A model generated the notes under the pieces. It did no database searches and had not been told where the DNA came from. It saw only the letters and a list, made by a program, of their open reading frames with translations. From JACPLA01 sp035291905 (GTDB lineage: Bacteria > Bacteroidota > Ignavibacteria > UBA10030): DNA of 64,000 nucleotides. A program made the position numbers and the translations under genes. The stretch is from positions 4,400-68,399 of the forward strand of contig DATDRF010000297.1 in NCBI GenBank assembly GCA_035291905.1. The letters are read 5' to 3'. Shown piece by piece: positions 16,840 to 25,544 of this stretch. Within the stretch, counting starts at the first letter, position 1; each line of letters begins with the position of its first letter.

Positions 16840-17996
16840 TACACCTTGACAATCCAATTTCGTTTATACATCACGTATGCTATGCCGTACAGGACGAGAA
16901 CATAGAATAACGAATGGAGCAAGGAAGTGACCATGGGGGGCCCCAGGGGGAAAAAGAACGTCTGGTAGTACCAGCTCTTCAGGGAAATGAGACCTCCGGT
17001 GTCGGTGGAGAACTTTATCATCGCCGTCATCCGGCCGAAGAATCCCGCAAGGAAGAACATCGTGATCGCATTCAACCCATAGATTGCGAGAGGCTTTGAC
17101 CACCGGTGTATCCCGCGGATATCGATCACCCAAAAGAGCACACCGAGGACGTTGTTGGCAAGTCCGGCCATAAAAATGGCGTATGAGCTGGTCCACAAGT
17201 TCTTATTGATCGGCAGCCAGTTATCCATGATGATGCCTGCGAGCATAAGGATGTTTCCGTACACAAACATGCGGATAAGCTTCTCCTCATGGCTTTTCTC
17301 CGAGCGCAGAAGTTGACCGGTAAGGACGCCGAACAATGTTGTTGCGACAGCAGGAAGAGTGCTGAAGATCCCCTCCGGATCGAATCCGGGGACAGGAGCT
17401 CCCGCCCACGTATGGCCGGCAAGAAGAGTCGAGTCCAGATACCAGCAGAGATTTCCGGTCGGCTCAAGAACGCCGGCGCCGTATCCGGGCACGGGAATGA
17501 TGAGGACTGCAATCCAATACACCGCCAGAAATGACGCGGTAGCCCATGCCTGAGCCTTCCAACCGGTGTTCAGGACGATGAGGCCGCTGATGAGATAACA
17601 AACAGCGATGCGTTGCAGGACGCCTGGGATACGAATGGTCGAAAATGAGAATTGGTGGCCGAACAACAGCCCGAACGGGACGCCGCTCAGGAAGAGGCCG
17701 ACAAGAAAGATAATCGCCGCCCGGCGAACCACATGCCATCCTAGTTTCCCCAGATCGTCTCCCTTCTCCTTTCGCTTCGCGAACGAGAAAGTCATGGCAA
17801 CGCCGACTATCCAGAGGAAGAACGGAAAGATCGTATCAGTGTAGGTCCATCCGTTCCACGCAGCATGACCGAACGGGGGATAAATGTACTTCCAATCACC
17901 GGGATTGTTCACCAGCATCATGCCGGCAATGGTTGCACCGCGAAAAACATCAAGTGAGAGAAGTCGACCGGTTTTCTGAACGGATGGGATAGTCAT
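16839..17996 (-). CDS. Membrane acyltransferase of the heparan-alpha-glucosaminide N-acetyltransferase type
   Basis: A 385-aa protein with about ten to eleven transmembrane helices, belonging to the DUF5009/HGSNAT-like group (bacterial relatives are sometimes called NagX). Diagnostic phrases are RLLSLDVFRGATIAGMMLVN at the N-terminus, PPFGHAAWNGWTYTDTIFP and FFLWIVGVAMTFSF. The His in PPFGHAAWNG is the expected acyl-transfer residue by comparison with HGSNAT. It probably acetylates an amino-sugar on the periplasmic side using cytosolic acetyl-CoA. Coupled by TAATG to the CDF gene downstream. Confidence 0.85.
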   Translation of the reverse strand: MTIPSVQKTGRLLSLDVFRGATIAGMMLVNNPGDWKYIYPPFGHAAWNGWTYTDTIFPFFLWIVGVAMTFSFAKRKEKGDDLGKLGWHVVRRAAIIFLVGLFLSGVPFGLLFGHQFSFSTIRIPGVLQRIAVCYLISGLIVLNTGWKAQAWATASFLAVYWIAVLIIPVPGYGAGVLEPTGNLCWYLDSTLLAGHTWAGAPVPGFDPEGIFSTLPAVATTLFGVLTGQLLRSEKSHEEKLIRMFVYGNILMLAGIIMDNWLPINKNLWTSSYAIFMAGLANNVLGVLFWVIDIRGIHRWSKPLAIYGLNAITMFFLAGFFGRMTAMIKFSTDTGGLISLKSWYYQTFFFPLGPPMVTSLLHSLFYVLVLYGIAYVMYKRNWIVKV

Positions 17997-18043
17997 GGCA
18001 GGGTATGGGATGGATGTGACTCAAGGTTCAGGCTGTTTTCATG

Positions 18044-18148
18044 CTATCCCCACGAAGTACCCGAACGAAAGAACACCACAAGAATCCAGCCTGCGAGGAG
18101 AGTCACAACAATGAGAATTCGTAACTTCTGATCTTCGGTGAGTTTCAT
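18044..18148 (-). CDS. Candidate 34-aa single-pass membrane peptide
   Basis: A short frame in the 210-base gap between the acyltransferase and the beta-lactamase/VanX gene. It begins MKLTEDQKLRILIVV and ends RSGTSWG, with a predicted membrane helix (LRILIVVTLLAGWILVVFF is 19 hydrophobic-rich residues) flanked by a charged N-terminus and an Arg. It has no clear Shine-Dalgarno sequence. Its orientation matches both flanking genes, so it could be translated from their transcript. It may be chance, but the charge pattern is that of real small membrane proteins. Confidence 0.45.
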   Translation of the reverse strand: MKLTEDQKLRILIVVTLLAGWILVVFFRSGTSWG

Positions 18149-18206
18149 CGCGGCATCAAGATAAAAACAATTGACGCGATATGCAAAGCCGCAGGCACCG
18201 AAGCAC

Positions 18207-20531
18207 TTATTCAAGCCGATCGAAGCTCAAATTCAAGATCGGATAGTCTCGCCAGTCCTTGTAATCAAAATGCCACCACTCGAATACGTAGACCCTGAAT
18301 CCCTGCAGCTCCATGGCACGTCTCAGTAATTCGCGGTTCCATCGTTCGAGTGTCGTGCCGCCGGGGTAATCCGGATATGCACGAACAGAGAACTCATCAT
18401 ACCCGCTGACCATTTCGGCCGGTTTTCCGGTTGCAAGGTCGTAGAGCGTAATATCGGCGGCGCATCCACGATTATGACGCGAACCCACTGATGGGTCGGC
18501 AACAAAATCGCGCTGATGGCGGGGAGTTGCATCCCAGAACATCTTTGTGACGTACCAAGGGCGATAGGCGTCGTGAACGAGAATACCATAGCCGAATTGC
18601 CGCAGCCATTGGTGTGCGCGAACAAGCGCCTCTGCTGCGGGCTCCTGCATGAACGCGCGGGATTCCGCGTAGAACTTCGACTTCATGAAATTATTCGTCG
18701 AGGCATAACGGATATCAAGACGGATTGTGGAATCAAGCTTCACAAGCTCAGTGAGCTCCGGAGTCCGAAAATCTCCTCGCTCCTTCGGGGGGGAGGCGGC
18801 GAGAGCCTCCTTTCGCAGGAGATCGACGGGCCTCTGAGGAATAATGGTGAATGTATCTGAGCTGCCGGTTTGGCGGCGCCGAAACAACACCCCTGCAGCC
18901 AGGACCTCTTTGGCTGAACCGTCCGCCTGACGATTGAACCGAAGCTGCTCCCCGTGATAGAGTCCGAAATTGGGAAAGGCAAAAACGTCTGCTGAAATCT
19001 CCGTGAGCGGATAGGAAAAGTACCATTCTATCTGTGCATGCAACAGGCCATCGCGTTCATGAATGTAGAGCGTGTTATGGTCCCAGCCGTATTCCCCGAT
19101 CAGCCCCTGCCATCGGTCCGGTATTGAGGCAGGCCGGGGGTCAGAGACGCGAAGTAACGTATCTCTCCCGACCACAACACCGTTGTGGATCGGTAAAACC
19201 GACAATCCGCGGGCGAGCTTATCGTCGACAATCAGCGTATTCCCGTGTTGACGAACCGCGAGTGTCGTTGTTCGTCCCTGCATGAGCAGCCTCTCTCCGC
19301 GCTCAAAGAATCTTACGCCGTAGTCTTTGTTTGCATACTTTCCGGCGAGCTGCCTTCGGAGTTCGGGCTCAACTTCATTCGTAAGGGGGTACTCGGGCAA
19401 AGGCTTTCCGGAAGTACGGGCAAGCAACAGATTCAACGCATAGTCCGCTATTTCCGATGACCAGGCATTCGCCGCGTTCATCGTGTTAACCACAATGACA
19501 CCTAGCTTCAAATCGGGCAGTGCGGCGAATTCCGTGGCAAAACCGTACACGTCACCGCTGTGGCTGATATGGCGGTGGTCTTCTTTCCTTCCGATAAAGA
19601 ATCCCAGGCCGACTCCCGACTTCTGCCCGGGTGGGGCGAATTGCGGCTGCCACATTGTCTCAAGGGTTTCCTGTTTCAACACCCGCCCGCGGCCGCCCAT
19701 GCCGCCATTGAACAATGTGACCATGAATGCAGCCAAATCCTCCAGTGTGGAGTGCATGTTGATGGCGGGAGCCATTCCAAACTGAAACGTCGGGGCATCG
19801 AATGTCCTACCGTCGTATGTCCACATGAACGCACGCGGTCTTCGTTTGAGCAGATCCGGCTTCGCTTCGAATGAGCTGTTGGTCATTCCCATCGGGAGGA
19901 AGAGGTTTTCTTCGATCACGCGGTAGAACGGCTGGTGAAGCGCTTCTCCAAGTGCGGCGCCGACAACGGCAACACCTGCATTGGAATATTTGATTCTCGT
20001 CTCGGGAGAATAGACGAGCGTGGTGTTGTTGAGGCTGGCAACCGTCTGTTCAAGAGAGGGCTCGGTTGGATCGAAGTAGTTGCCGGAAGGAGGTTCCCTT
20101 ACCAGGCCCGCCCGGTGGGACATGAGCTGACGCAGTGTGATCTTCTTATCAAAGGGATTGCGGGGTTGAAAATTGGGAAGATATGCGGTAATCGGGGCGT
20201 CAAGATCGAGAACTCCCCGTTCAACCTGCTGCATGACGGCCACGTCAGTGAAGAGCTTGGAGACAGATGCAATGCGTAGAACATCTCTCGTTGTTGCAGG
20301 GATCTTCCGATCCGGGTCGGCATACCCGAATGCTTGTGACCAGAGGATGACATCCTTTTCAATCAGTGCAATGTAAACAGACGGGAGCTGCTTCTGCGCG
20401 ATTTCATGCCTGATGACCTTCGTGAGGGCAGATGAGATTGCTTCAACCGATTGCCGGCTCAGCAGAGGCTGAAGAAAAAGTACTCCAACGAACAGCAGGT
20501 GTGCCACATGACGCGGTTTCATTCCGATCAT
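18207..20531 (-). CDS. Fusion of a class C beta-lactamase-like serine hydrolase and a VanX-type D-Ala-D-Ala dipeptidase
   Basis: A 774-aa exported protein. After a signal peptide (to ~residue 28), residues ~35-400 form a serine penicillin-recognising domain: SxxK as ASVSKLF (~residue 88), YxN as YSNAG (~182), and HSG in place of KTG (~323). A linking beta-rich domain covers ~400-560. Residues ~590-774 are an M15D D,D-dipeptidase: zinc ligands in SRHNRGCAAD (~685) and the EWWHFDY motif (~752), plus the YRP element in HDAYRPW. Both activities act on D-Ala-D-Ala, so the protein probably trims peptidoglycan stems and hydrolyses the released dipeptide. ATG 20531 has AAGGAG seven bases upstream. 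Confidence 0.85.
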   Translation of the reverse strand: MIGMKPRHVAHLLFVGVLFLQPLLSRQSVEAISSALTKVIRHEIAQKQLPSVYIALIEKDVILWSQAFGYADPDRKIPATTRDVLRIASVSKLFTDVAVMQQVERGVLDLDAPITAYLPNFQPRNPFDKKITLRQLMSHRAGLVREPPSGNYFDPTEPSLEQTVASLNNTTLVYSPETRIKYSNAGVAVVGAALGEALHQPFYRVIEENLFLPMGMTNSSFEAKPDLLKRRPRAFMWTYDGRTFDAPTFQFGMAPAINMHSTLEDLAAFMVTLFNGGMGGRGRVLKQETLETMWQPQFAPPGQKSGVGLGFFIGRKEDHRHISHSGDVYGFATEFAALPDLKLGVIVVNTMNAANAWSSEIADYALNLLLARTSGKPLPEYPLTNEVEPELRRQLAGKYANKDYGVRFFERGERLLMQGRTTTLAVRQHGNTLIVDDKLARGLSVLPIHNGVVVGRDTLLRVSDPRPASIPDRWQGLIGEYGWDHNTLYIHERDGLLHAQIEWYFSYPLTEISADVFAFPNFGLYHGEQLRFNRQADGSAKEVLAAGVLFRRRQTGSSDTFTIIPQRPVDLLRKEALAASPPKERGDFRTPELTELVKLDSTIRLDIRYASTNNFMKSKFYAESRAFMQEPAAEALVRAHQWLRQFGYGILVHDAYRPWYVTKMFWDATPRHQRDFVADPSVGSRHNRGCAADITLYDLATGKPAEMVSGYDEFSVRAYPDYPGGTTLERWNRELLRRAMELQGFRVYVFEWWHFDYKDWRDYPILNLSFDRLE

Positions 20532-20706
20532 CCGAGGTCTCCTTCAGGCTTTATGCGATGGTGTATCTACCGTCTTTGCCAAAGGGAAGATAGCAAGCGG
20601 GAATATAAGAACCAAAAATCGTTTCAGAATGGCATGAGAAAAAGATGGCGCTATGTGGCAAAAGAATTTCCTGCTATATTTGAGTCGCAAGCGGAGAATA
20701 TCGGCT
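20532..20706. promoter_or_regulatory. Divergent promoter region of the VanX-fusion and GH35 genes
   Basis: A 175-base region between divergent starts. Minus-strand candidate: TTGGTT, 17 bases, TATCTT in the 20585-20620 area. Plus-strand candidate: a TATATT element just before the GTG/ATG region, without a convincing -35. Both are weak. Confidence 0.3.
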
Positions 20707-22512
20707 ATGGTCAAAACCATTCTTACGCTCATCGTCTTCCTTCAGATGAGTTATGCTCAGAAGTTCCTCGTCAGTGACGGACAATTCCATCTCAACGGAA
20801 AACCATTCAGAATCTTCTCGGGAGAGATGCACTATACGAGAATACCTCAGGCCTACTGGCGTGATCGGATGCTCAAAGCCAAATCGATGGGCCTCAACAC
20901 AATCTGCACCTATGTATTCTGGAATGTCCACGAACCGACTCGGGGAGAGTTCACGTTTGAAGGAAACCTCGACATTCGAAAGTTCATACAGACGGCTCAA
21001 GAAACGGGTTTGTACGTTCTCTTGCGTCCGGGGCCCTATGTCTGTTCCGAATGGGATTTTGGAGGATTGCCGGCGTGGCTCCTCAAAGATCCGGAGATGA
21101 AAATCCGCTGCCTCTACCCTCAATACTGGGAGCCCGCAAAGACGTATCTTGAGAGGTTGGGACGTGAACTGCAGGGATTGAGTATTGAGAATGGCGGGCC
21201 GATCATCGCCGTTCAGGTTGAAAATGAGTATGGGAGCTACGGAAACGACAAAGAATATCTGCGTCAGCTCAGGAACACCCTCCGTCACTCCGGTTTTGAC
21301 TGCCTGCTTTACACATCCGACGGCCCAAACCGCACGATGCTTGAAGCGGGAACGCTTGAAGATGTTCTTCCCACCGTCAATTTCTCCTCCGATCCTGAAG
21401 GTCAGTTCAAGCATCTCGAACAATTCCGCCAGAACATCCCTCATATGAATGGAGAATTCTGGAGCGGCTGGTTTACGCAATGGGGACACGAGAAGTGGGG
21501 CGGGCAGGATTTGAAGAAGCAACGGGAAGACGTATGCTGGATGCTTGAAAACGGCAAGTCCATCAATTTCTATATGTTCCACGGCGGGACAAACTTCGGT
21601 TTTACGGCAGGAGCGAACTGGTACAACGGAAGGTACTGGGCCGACATCACAAGCTACGACTACGGTGCGCCGTTGACGGAAGACGGAAGGCCGACGGAGG
21701 CTTTCTTTGCATTCCGCGATCTCCTGAAGCAGCATCAACTTCCCGGGACGGCACTTCCCGATTTGCCCGCGCCGGTCAAAAGGATCGCGGTTTCCGATAT
21801 TCGACTCACGAAGCGTGCCGGTCTGTTTGAAAACCTCCCCGGGCCAGTTACTTCGGTTCAACCGCGCCCGATGGAGGCATACGGGCAGAATTTCGGGTTC
21901 ATCCTCTACAGAACGACGATCACGGGATCAGGAGGAAAACTCAAAATAACCGCACTGAACGACTATGCTCAGGTCTTTGTGGACGGGAAGCTCATCGGGT
22001 CAATGGATCGTCGATTCGGCCAGGATACCATTACTGTTCCTTCGGGAGCTGCGGAGAAACGCGTCCTCGACATTCTGGTGGAGAATCTCGGCAGAATCAA
22101 TTTTTCAGCGTACATGATTGACCGGAAGGGGATCACTGAACGCGTCACCCTTGACTGGATTACTCTCATGGATTGGGAGGTCTATAATCTGCCGATGGAA
22201 CCCAACGACATGAAGCAGCTCAGGTTTTCAGAGGGGAGGACAACGGAAGGGCCAATGTTCTTCAAAGGGACTTTTCGGCTGGGTGAGAGAGGAGACACAT
22301 TTCTTGATATGCGGAAATGGAGAAAGGGGGTTGTCTGGGTCAACGGGCACAATCTTGGAAGATATTGGAAAGCCGCGGGGCCGCAATATGATCTGTATCT
22401 TCCTGGTGCGTGGCTGAAAGAGGGGGAGAACGAGATCGTCGTTTTCGACCTCGAGCTCGCAGACCCGGCTCCCCTGAAAGGCGAGAGCGAGCGTCGCACC
22501 GGCGGAGATTAG
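20707..22512 (+). CDS. Beta-galactosidase, glycoside hydrolase family 35
   Basis: A 601-aa exported retaining beta-galactosidase. Signal peptide MVKTILTLIVFLQMSYAQ; the ATG at 20707 is chosen because the longer frame (from 20653) would place 18 basic residues before it. The TIM barrel begins GKPFRIFSGEMHYTRIP (a GH35 hallmark), with RPGPYVCSEWDFGG, the acid/base Glu in QVENEYGSYG (~residue 168) and the nucleophile Glu in NGEFWSGWF (~residue 247). C-terminal beta-sandwich domains (residues ~380-600) contain the jelly-roll phrase GVVWVNGHNLGRYW. It should release terminal beta-galactose from polysaccharides in the periplasm or outside. Its stop overlaps the converging esterase stop. Confidence 0.95.
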   Translation: MVKTILTLIVFLQMSYAQKFLVSDGQFHLNGKPFRIFSGEMHYTRIPQAYWRDRMLKAKSMGLNTICTYVFWNVHEPTRGEFTFEGNLDIRKFIQTAQETGLYVLLRPGPYVCSEWDFGGLPAWLLKDPEMKIRCLYPQYWEPAKTYLERLGRELQGLSIENGGPIIAVQVENEYGSYGNDKEYLRQLRNTLRHSGFDCLLYTSDGPNRTMLEAGTLEDVLPTVNFSSDPEGQFKHLEQFRQNIPHMNGEFWSGWFTQWGHEKWGGQDLKKQREDVCWMLENGKSINFYMFHGGTNFGFTAGANWYNGRYWADITSYDYGAPLTEDGRPTEAFFAFRDLLKQHQLPGTALPDLPAPVKRIAVSDIRLTKRAGLFENLPGPVTSVQPRPMEAYGQNFGFILYRTTITGSGGKLKITALNDYAQVFVDGKLIGSMDRRFGQDTITVPSGAAEKRVLDILVENLGRINFSAYMIDRKGITERVTLDWITLMDWEVYNLPMEPNDMKQLRFSEGRTTEGPMFFKGTFRLGERGDTFLDMRKWRKGVVWVNGHNLGRYWKAAGPQYDLYLPGAWLKEGENEIVVFDLELADPAPLKGESERRTGGD

Positions 22513-23339
22513 TCTCCTTTGAGCACTTCTTTCATTCTCGCGAGGAGCGGCCCGATTTCCCTCCCCCAGAGCTTCCAATTGTGTGCGCCGGGCACTTCAT
22601 GATACTCGTGTTTTGCCCTGTACACTCTCAGAGAATCCGTCAAAGCCCGGTGAGCAGGGAGAAAGGTGGTAAATCCGTCGTTCGTTCCAATTACAAAATA
22701 GAGGTACGGGAGGGAATCGGCGGGGACGCCCTTGTACAAGATAAAGGGGTCATGGCGGTCGCGACGCGATTTCTCTTCCCCAAAAACCACTTTCAAATTC
22801 TTTAATCCGCGTTCGGCTCTGTACGGCTCCGGGAACTCAATACCTCCCGGGATTGACAGTGCACCACTCAGGCTCCCTGCGAAACGAAACTGCTTCGGAT
22901 GTCGCAGACTCATCATGATTGCACCGTAGCCCCCCATCGATAAGCCCGCAATCGCCCGTCGCGTGGTGTCGACGGCAAACCGTCCTTCCACGTGCGTGGG
23001 ATAATCACAAACGATCAAGTCTTCGTACCGTTTACCAGGCTCCCCCGCGGAGTTGACGTACCATGAGTTTGCCCCATCCGGCATAATGATGATGACTCCC
23101 AGTCGCTCGCCGTACGACGCGAGGTCGGTCAAATCGGTCCAGTTTCTGTGATCTCCTCCATAACCGTGGAGAAGGTAGAGGACAGGATATGAACGCAGAG
23201 TGTCATAATGTTCAGGCAGGAGATATGAGTAACGCGTGGTCGATCCGATGCTCGGAGCGTAAAAACTGTCGACTTTGGCTGTTTGTCCGGAGACCCGGCA
23301 TGGAAGAACCAAAGAGAAGAGCAGAAGGGTACGGATCAT
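22509..23339 (-). CDS. Exported esterase of the esterase-D/PHB-depolymerase type
   Basis: A 276-aa alpha/beta hydrolase with a short signal peptide (MIRTLLLFSLVLPCRVSG). Hallmarks: the oxyanion region YLLHGYGGDHRNWTD, the nucleophile Ser in GLSMGGYGA (~residue 134), a C-terminal Asp in IGTNDGFT and His in PGAHNWKLW. This resembles carbohydrate/feruloyl esterases and esterase D. It is the last gene of the operon running from 32.7 kb, 21 bases after the VWA gene, and converges with the GH35 gene (stops overlap by four bases). It could de-esterify plant polysaccharide or a cell-wall polymer; substrate unknown. Confidence 0.8.
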   Translation of the reverse strand: MIRTLLLFSLVLPCRVSGQTAKVDSFYAPSIGSTTRYSYLLPEHYDTLRSYPVLYLLHGYGGDHRNWTDLTDLASYGERLGVIIIMPDGANSWYVNSAGEPGKRYEDLIVCDYPTHVEGRFAVDTTRRAIAGLSMGGYGAIMMSLRHPKQFRFAGSLSGALSIPGGIEFPEPYRAERGLKNLKVVFGEEKSRRDRHDPFILYKGVPADSLPYLYFVIGTNDGFTTFLPAHRALTDSLRVYRAKHEYHEVPGAHNWKLWGREIGPLLARMKEVLKGD

Positions 23340-23360
23340 GGGAATCTCCCAAAGGATTGA

Positions 23361-25514
23361 TCAGACCATTGCGAATCGCTTACGGAGAAACCACTCAATC
23401 GCAAACAGCACGAGCAGAAAAACCATGCTCCATTGGGCATTCCACAATTCAATCTCCGAAGATCGAACAATCTCCCGGCTCCGAAATCCCGGCGTTGACT
23501 GGATTGCTTCGGGCAGGCGATTGAGTTGGCCCGGTTCGATGTGCATGCCACCGCTCAGCGCTGCGAGCTGCCGAAGGACCAGCGGGCGGGCACTCGTCTC
23601 AAGAAACTCGACAGCAACGTCTCCAACCGAAAATGAACCGGCGTCCCTGCCGAGGGTTGCTCCATTACGCTCAACGACAGCAGCGAAGGAATAATCACCG
23701 GCAGGCAGGTGGTCCCACCGTCCAACGTACTGGCCATTTCCAAGCGATGAGAGCTCAAGTTCCTCCTTTTGGCCGCCGCCCTGCACCGAGAGACTGACTC
23801 GGGCGTTGTCAACAGGTTGGAATGAATCATCATAGACCTGACCGACGAATTCTATCGGATCCCTGCTCGAGAAGAACTCAAGAGCGGGCGACACTCTTAC
23901 CTTTCTGTCATCATCCCTCGTTGTGAGCCATCGAATGCTGTTGCCGATGAATTCGTCAAGAGCATCATTCTGCTGTTTGCCGCCCAACAGTTTCCATCGC
24001 CAGAGGCCGTACGTCATGGCGGCAAGCGATTTCCGCCCGGCGGCGCTGCGTATGGAGACGGCAGGGAAATTAGTTGTGATATTCTGTATTCGGGAAAAAG
24101 CGAGGACTTGCGCTTCGGGTTTCGCCCGCACCTCATGTTGTTGTTGAAAAACAGGCGGAAGTGACGGCCAGAGATCATCTGCCGGCACGCCGCTCCGAAG
24201 GATGACATGCCCTTTCTGGTTCTCGGAAATCTGAAGAAAGCATTGGACCTCATTGGGAAGCCTCTCGCGCACCGTGACAGGAAGAACGGGTTCGAGCTCT
24301 GTCAGAAGCTGCACATCGAGCAGCCGGCCCGCGAGGAAGAAGATCGGGAGTCCATTTCGGGCCGCCTCGACAATGATTCTCAGATTGGCAGGGGAAGTTC
24401 CTGAACGCGGAATTCCAAGAAGGACAAGACAATCCTGATCCTTGAGAGTCTGAGCGTTGAACGGCAGAGGCCGGATGTCACCGTTTTTTTGTTCGATCAG
24501 GGTTGTGACCTCCAGGTTGGGGTCGCGTTCCAGGGTTCGCCTGAAGAACGCAAGATCTGCACTTGGCCCGCCTGCGAGGATGGCAATTTTCATCCTGCTT
24601 TTCATCACCTTGGTGAAGAATGTCGCGCGGTTGTTCCGATCCGTAAGCTCATCGGGAAGGCTGGAGACCGCAACCCAAAGCCGCTGCATGCCGGGTTTTT
24701 CAGGAATGAAGCTCAGGCTCACCGGGTACTCGCGCTCCCCGCCCTCCAGAGTGAGAAATTGTCGGTCGATCACCTTCGATGAATCACGCAATGTGATCTC
24801 CACGCGCTGGCCGCCATATCCGGTGCTTTTGATCGCGACGTTTACGGGGACGCGCGTACCGGCATACGTGAGTGTATTTGTCAACACGGTGCGGACCAGA
24901 AGATCACGCTGCCCCGTAGTGTCGCCAACGGCGATGGTGAAGAGCGGAATCCCGAGGTCACCCGCCTCAAACAGGGGACTTGAGCCTGACGTGTTATTCC
25001 CATCTGAGATAATCAAGGCGCTTCGAATATTGCTTTTTCGGGCTTCCTCTCTGACCTGTTTGAGAGCAAGCGAGAGATCCGTTGCATCGCCGTTGAACGT
25101 CAGCGAGTCATAGGCGAAGGTTGAGAACATGCGCGCCTTTGAATCGAATGAGGCAAAACGGACTTCGCCGATTTCAGCAAGCCGGCGGATCTCATTGGAC
25201 GCGAGAAGAGAACGGATCTCGTCCGAGCGAACTTTTTCCTTATCCGTGATGGTCATGCTCCGCGAGTTGTCGATAAGCACGAGAATCTGAGGGGGCTCAT
25301 CCGTTCGCGAGAGAAGGGAGAGCAACGGTTCAGCAATAAGGAGGATGAGAAAGAATAGTCCGACAGCCCGAAGTGTTGCGAGAAGAAAGCGAATTCGGCC
25401 GGGGATCGGCGGAATGGTCATGCGGTAGACAAAAAAAGAGAGGGCGATTGAAAGGAGTGCCGCGAGAAGAAGAACGAAGGTGCTAAGAGAGATGGAAAGG
25501 GAGAACTCTGGCAT
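23361..25514 (-). CDS. Membrane-anchored von Willebrand factor A domain protein
   Basis: A 717-aa protein with two N-terminal transmembrane helices (~residues 8-28 and 42-62), a VWA domain starting ILVLIDNSRSMT (~residue 76) whose DxSxS MIDAS would bind Mg2+, and a large region (~residues 265-600) resembling the class I glutamine-amidotransferase-like and Ig-like modules of BatA/'DUF' VWA proteins. A C-terminal transmembrane helix (WSMVFLLVLFAIEWFLR) ends the chain. Such proteins often pair with MoxR ATPases, and a moxR gene lies two genes upstream. It probably works with MoxR as an envelope-protein assembly or chaperone factor. Confidence 0.8.
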   Translation of the reverse strand: MPEFSLSISLSTFVLLLAALLSIALSFFVYRMTIPPIPGRIRFLLATLRAVGLFFLILLIAEPLLSLLSRTDEPPQILVLIDNSRSMTITDKEKVRSDEIRSLLASNEIRRLAEIGEVRFASFDSKARMFSTFAYDSLTFNGDATDLSLALKQVREEARKSNIRSALIISDGNNTSGSSPLFEAGDLGIPLFTIAVGDTTGQRDLLVRTVLTNTLTYAGTRVPVNVAIKSTGYGGQRVEITLRDSSKVIDRQFLTLEGGEREYPVSLSFIPEKPGMQRLWVAVSSLPDELTDRNNRATFFTKVMKSRMKIAILAGGPSADLAFFRRTLERDPNLEVTTLIEQKNGDIRPLPFNAQTLKDQDCLVLLGIPRSGTSPANLRIIVEAARNGLPIFFLAGRLLDVQLLTELEPVLPVTVRERLPNEVQCFLQISENQKGHVILRSGVPADDLWPSLPPVFQQQHEVRAKPEAQVLAFSRIQNITTNFPAVSIRSAAGRKSLAAMTYGLWRWKLLGGKQQNDALDEFIGNSIRWLTTRDDDRKVRVSPALEFFSSRDPIEFVGQVYDDSFQPVDNARVSLSVQGGGQKEELELSSLGNGQYVGRWDHLPAGDYSFAAVVERNGATLGRDAGSFSVGDVAVEFLETSARPLVLRQLAALSGGMHIEPGQLNRLPEAIQSTPGFRSREIVRSSEIELWNAQWSMVFLLVLFAIEWFLRKRFAMV

Positions 25515-25544
25515 AACACCGTCAATGGCCTTGAGGCCGACTGG

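Noticed and set aside
20674..21861. 395-aa open frame opposite the GH35 gene
   Set aside because: Shadow of a gene with clear catalytic motifs and a signal peptide on the plus strand.
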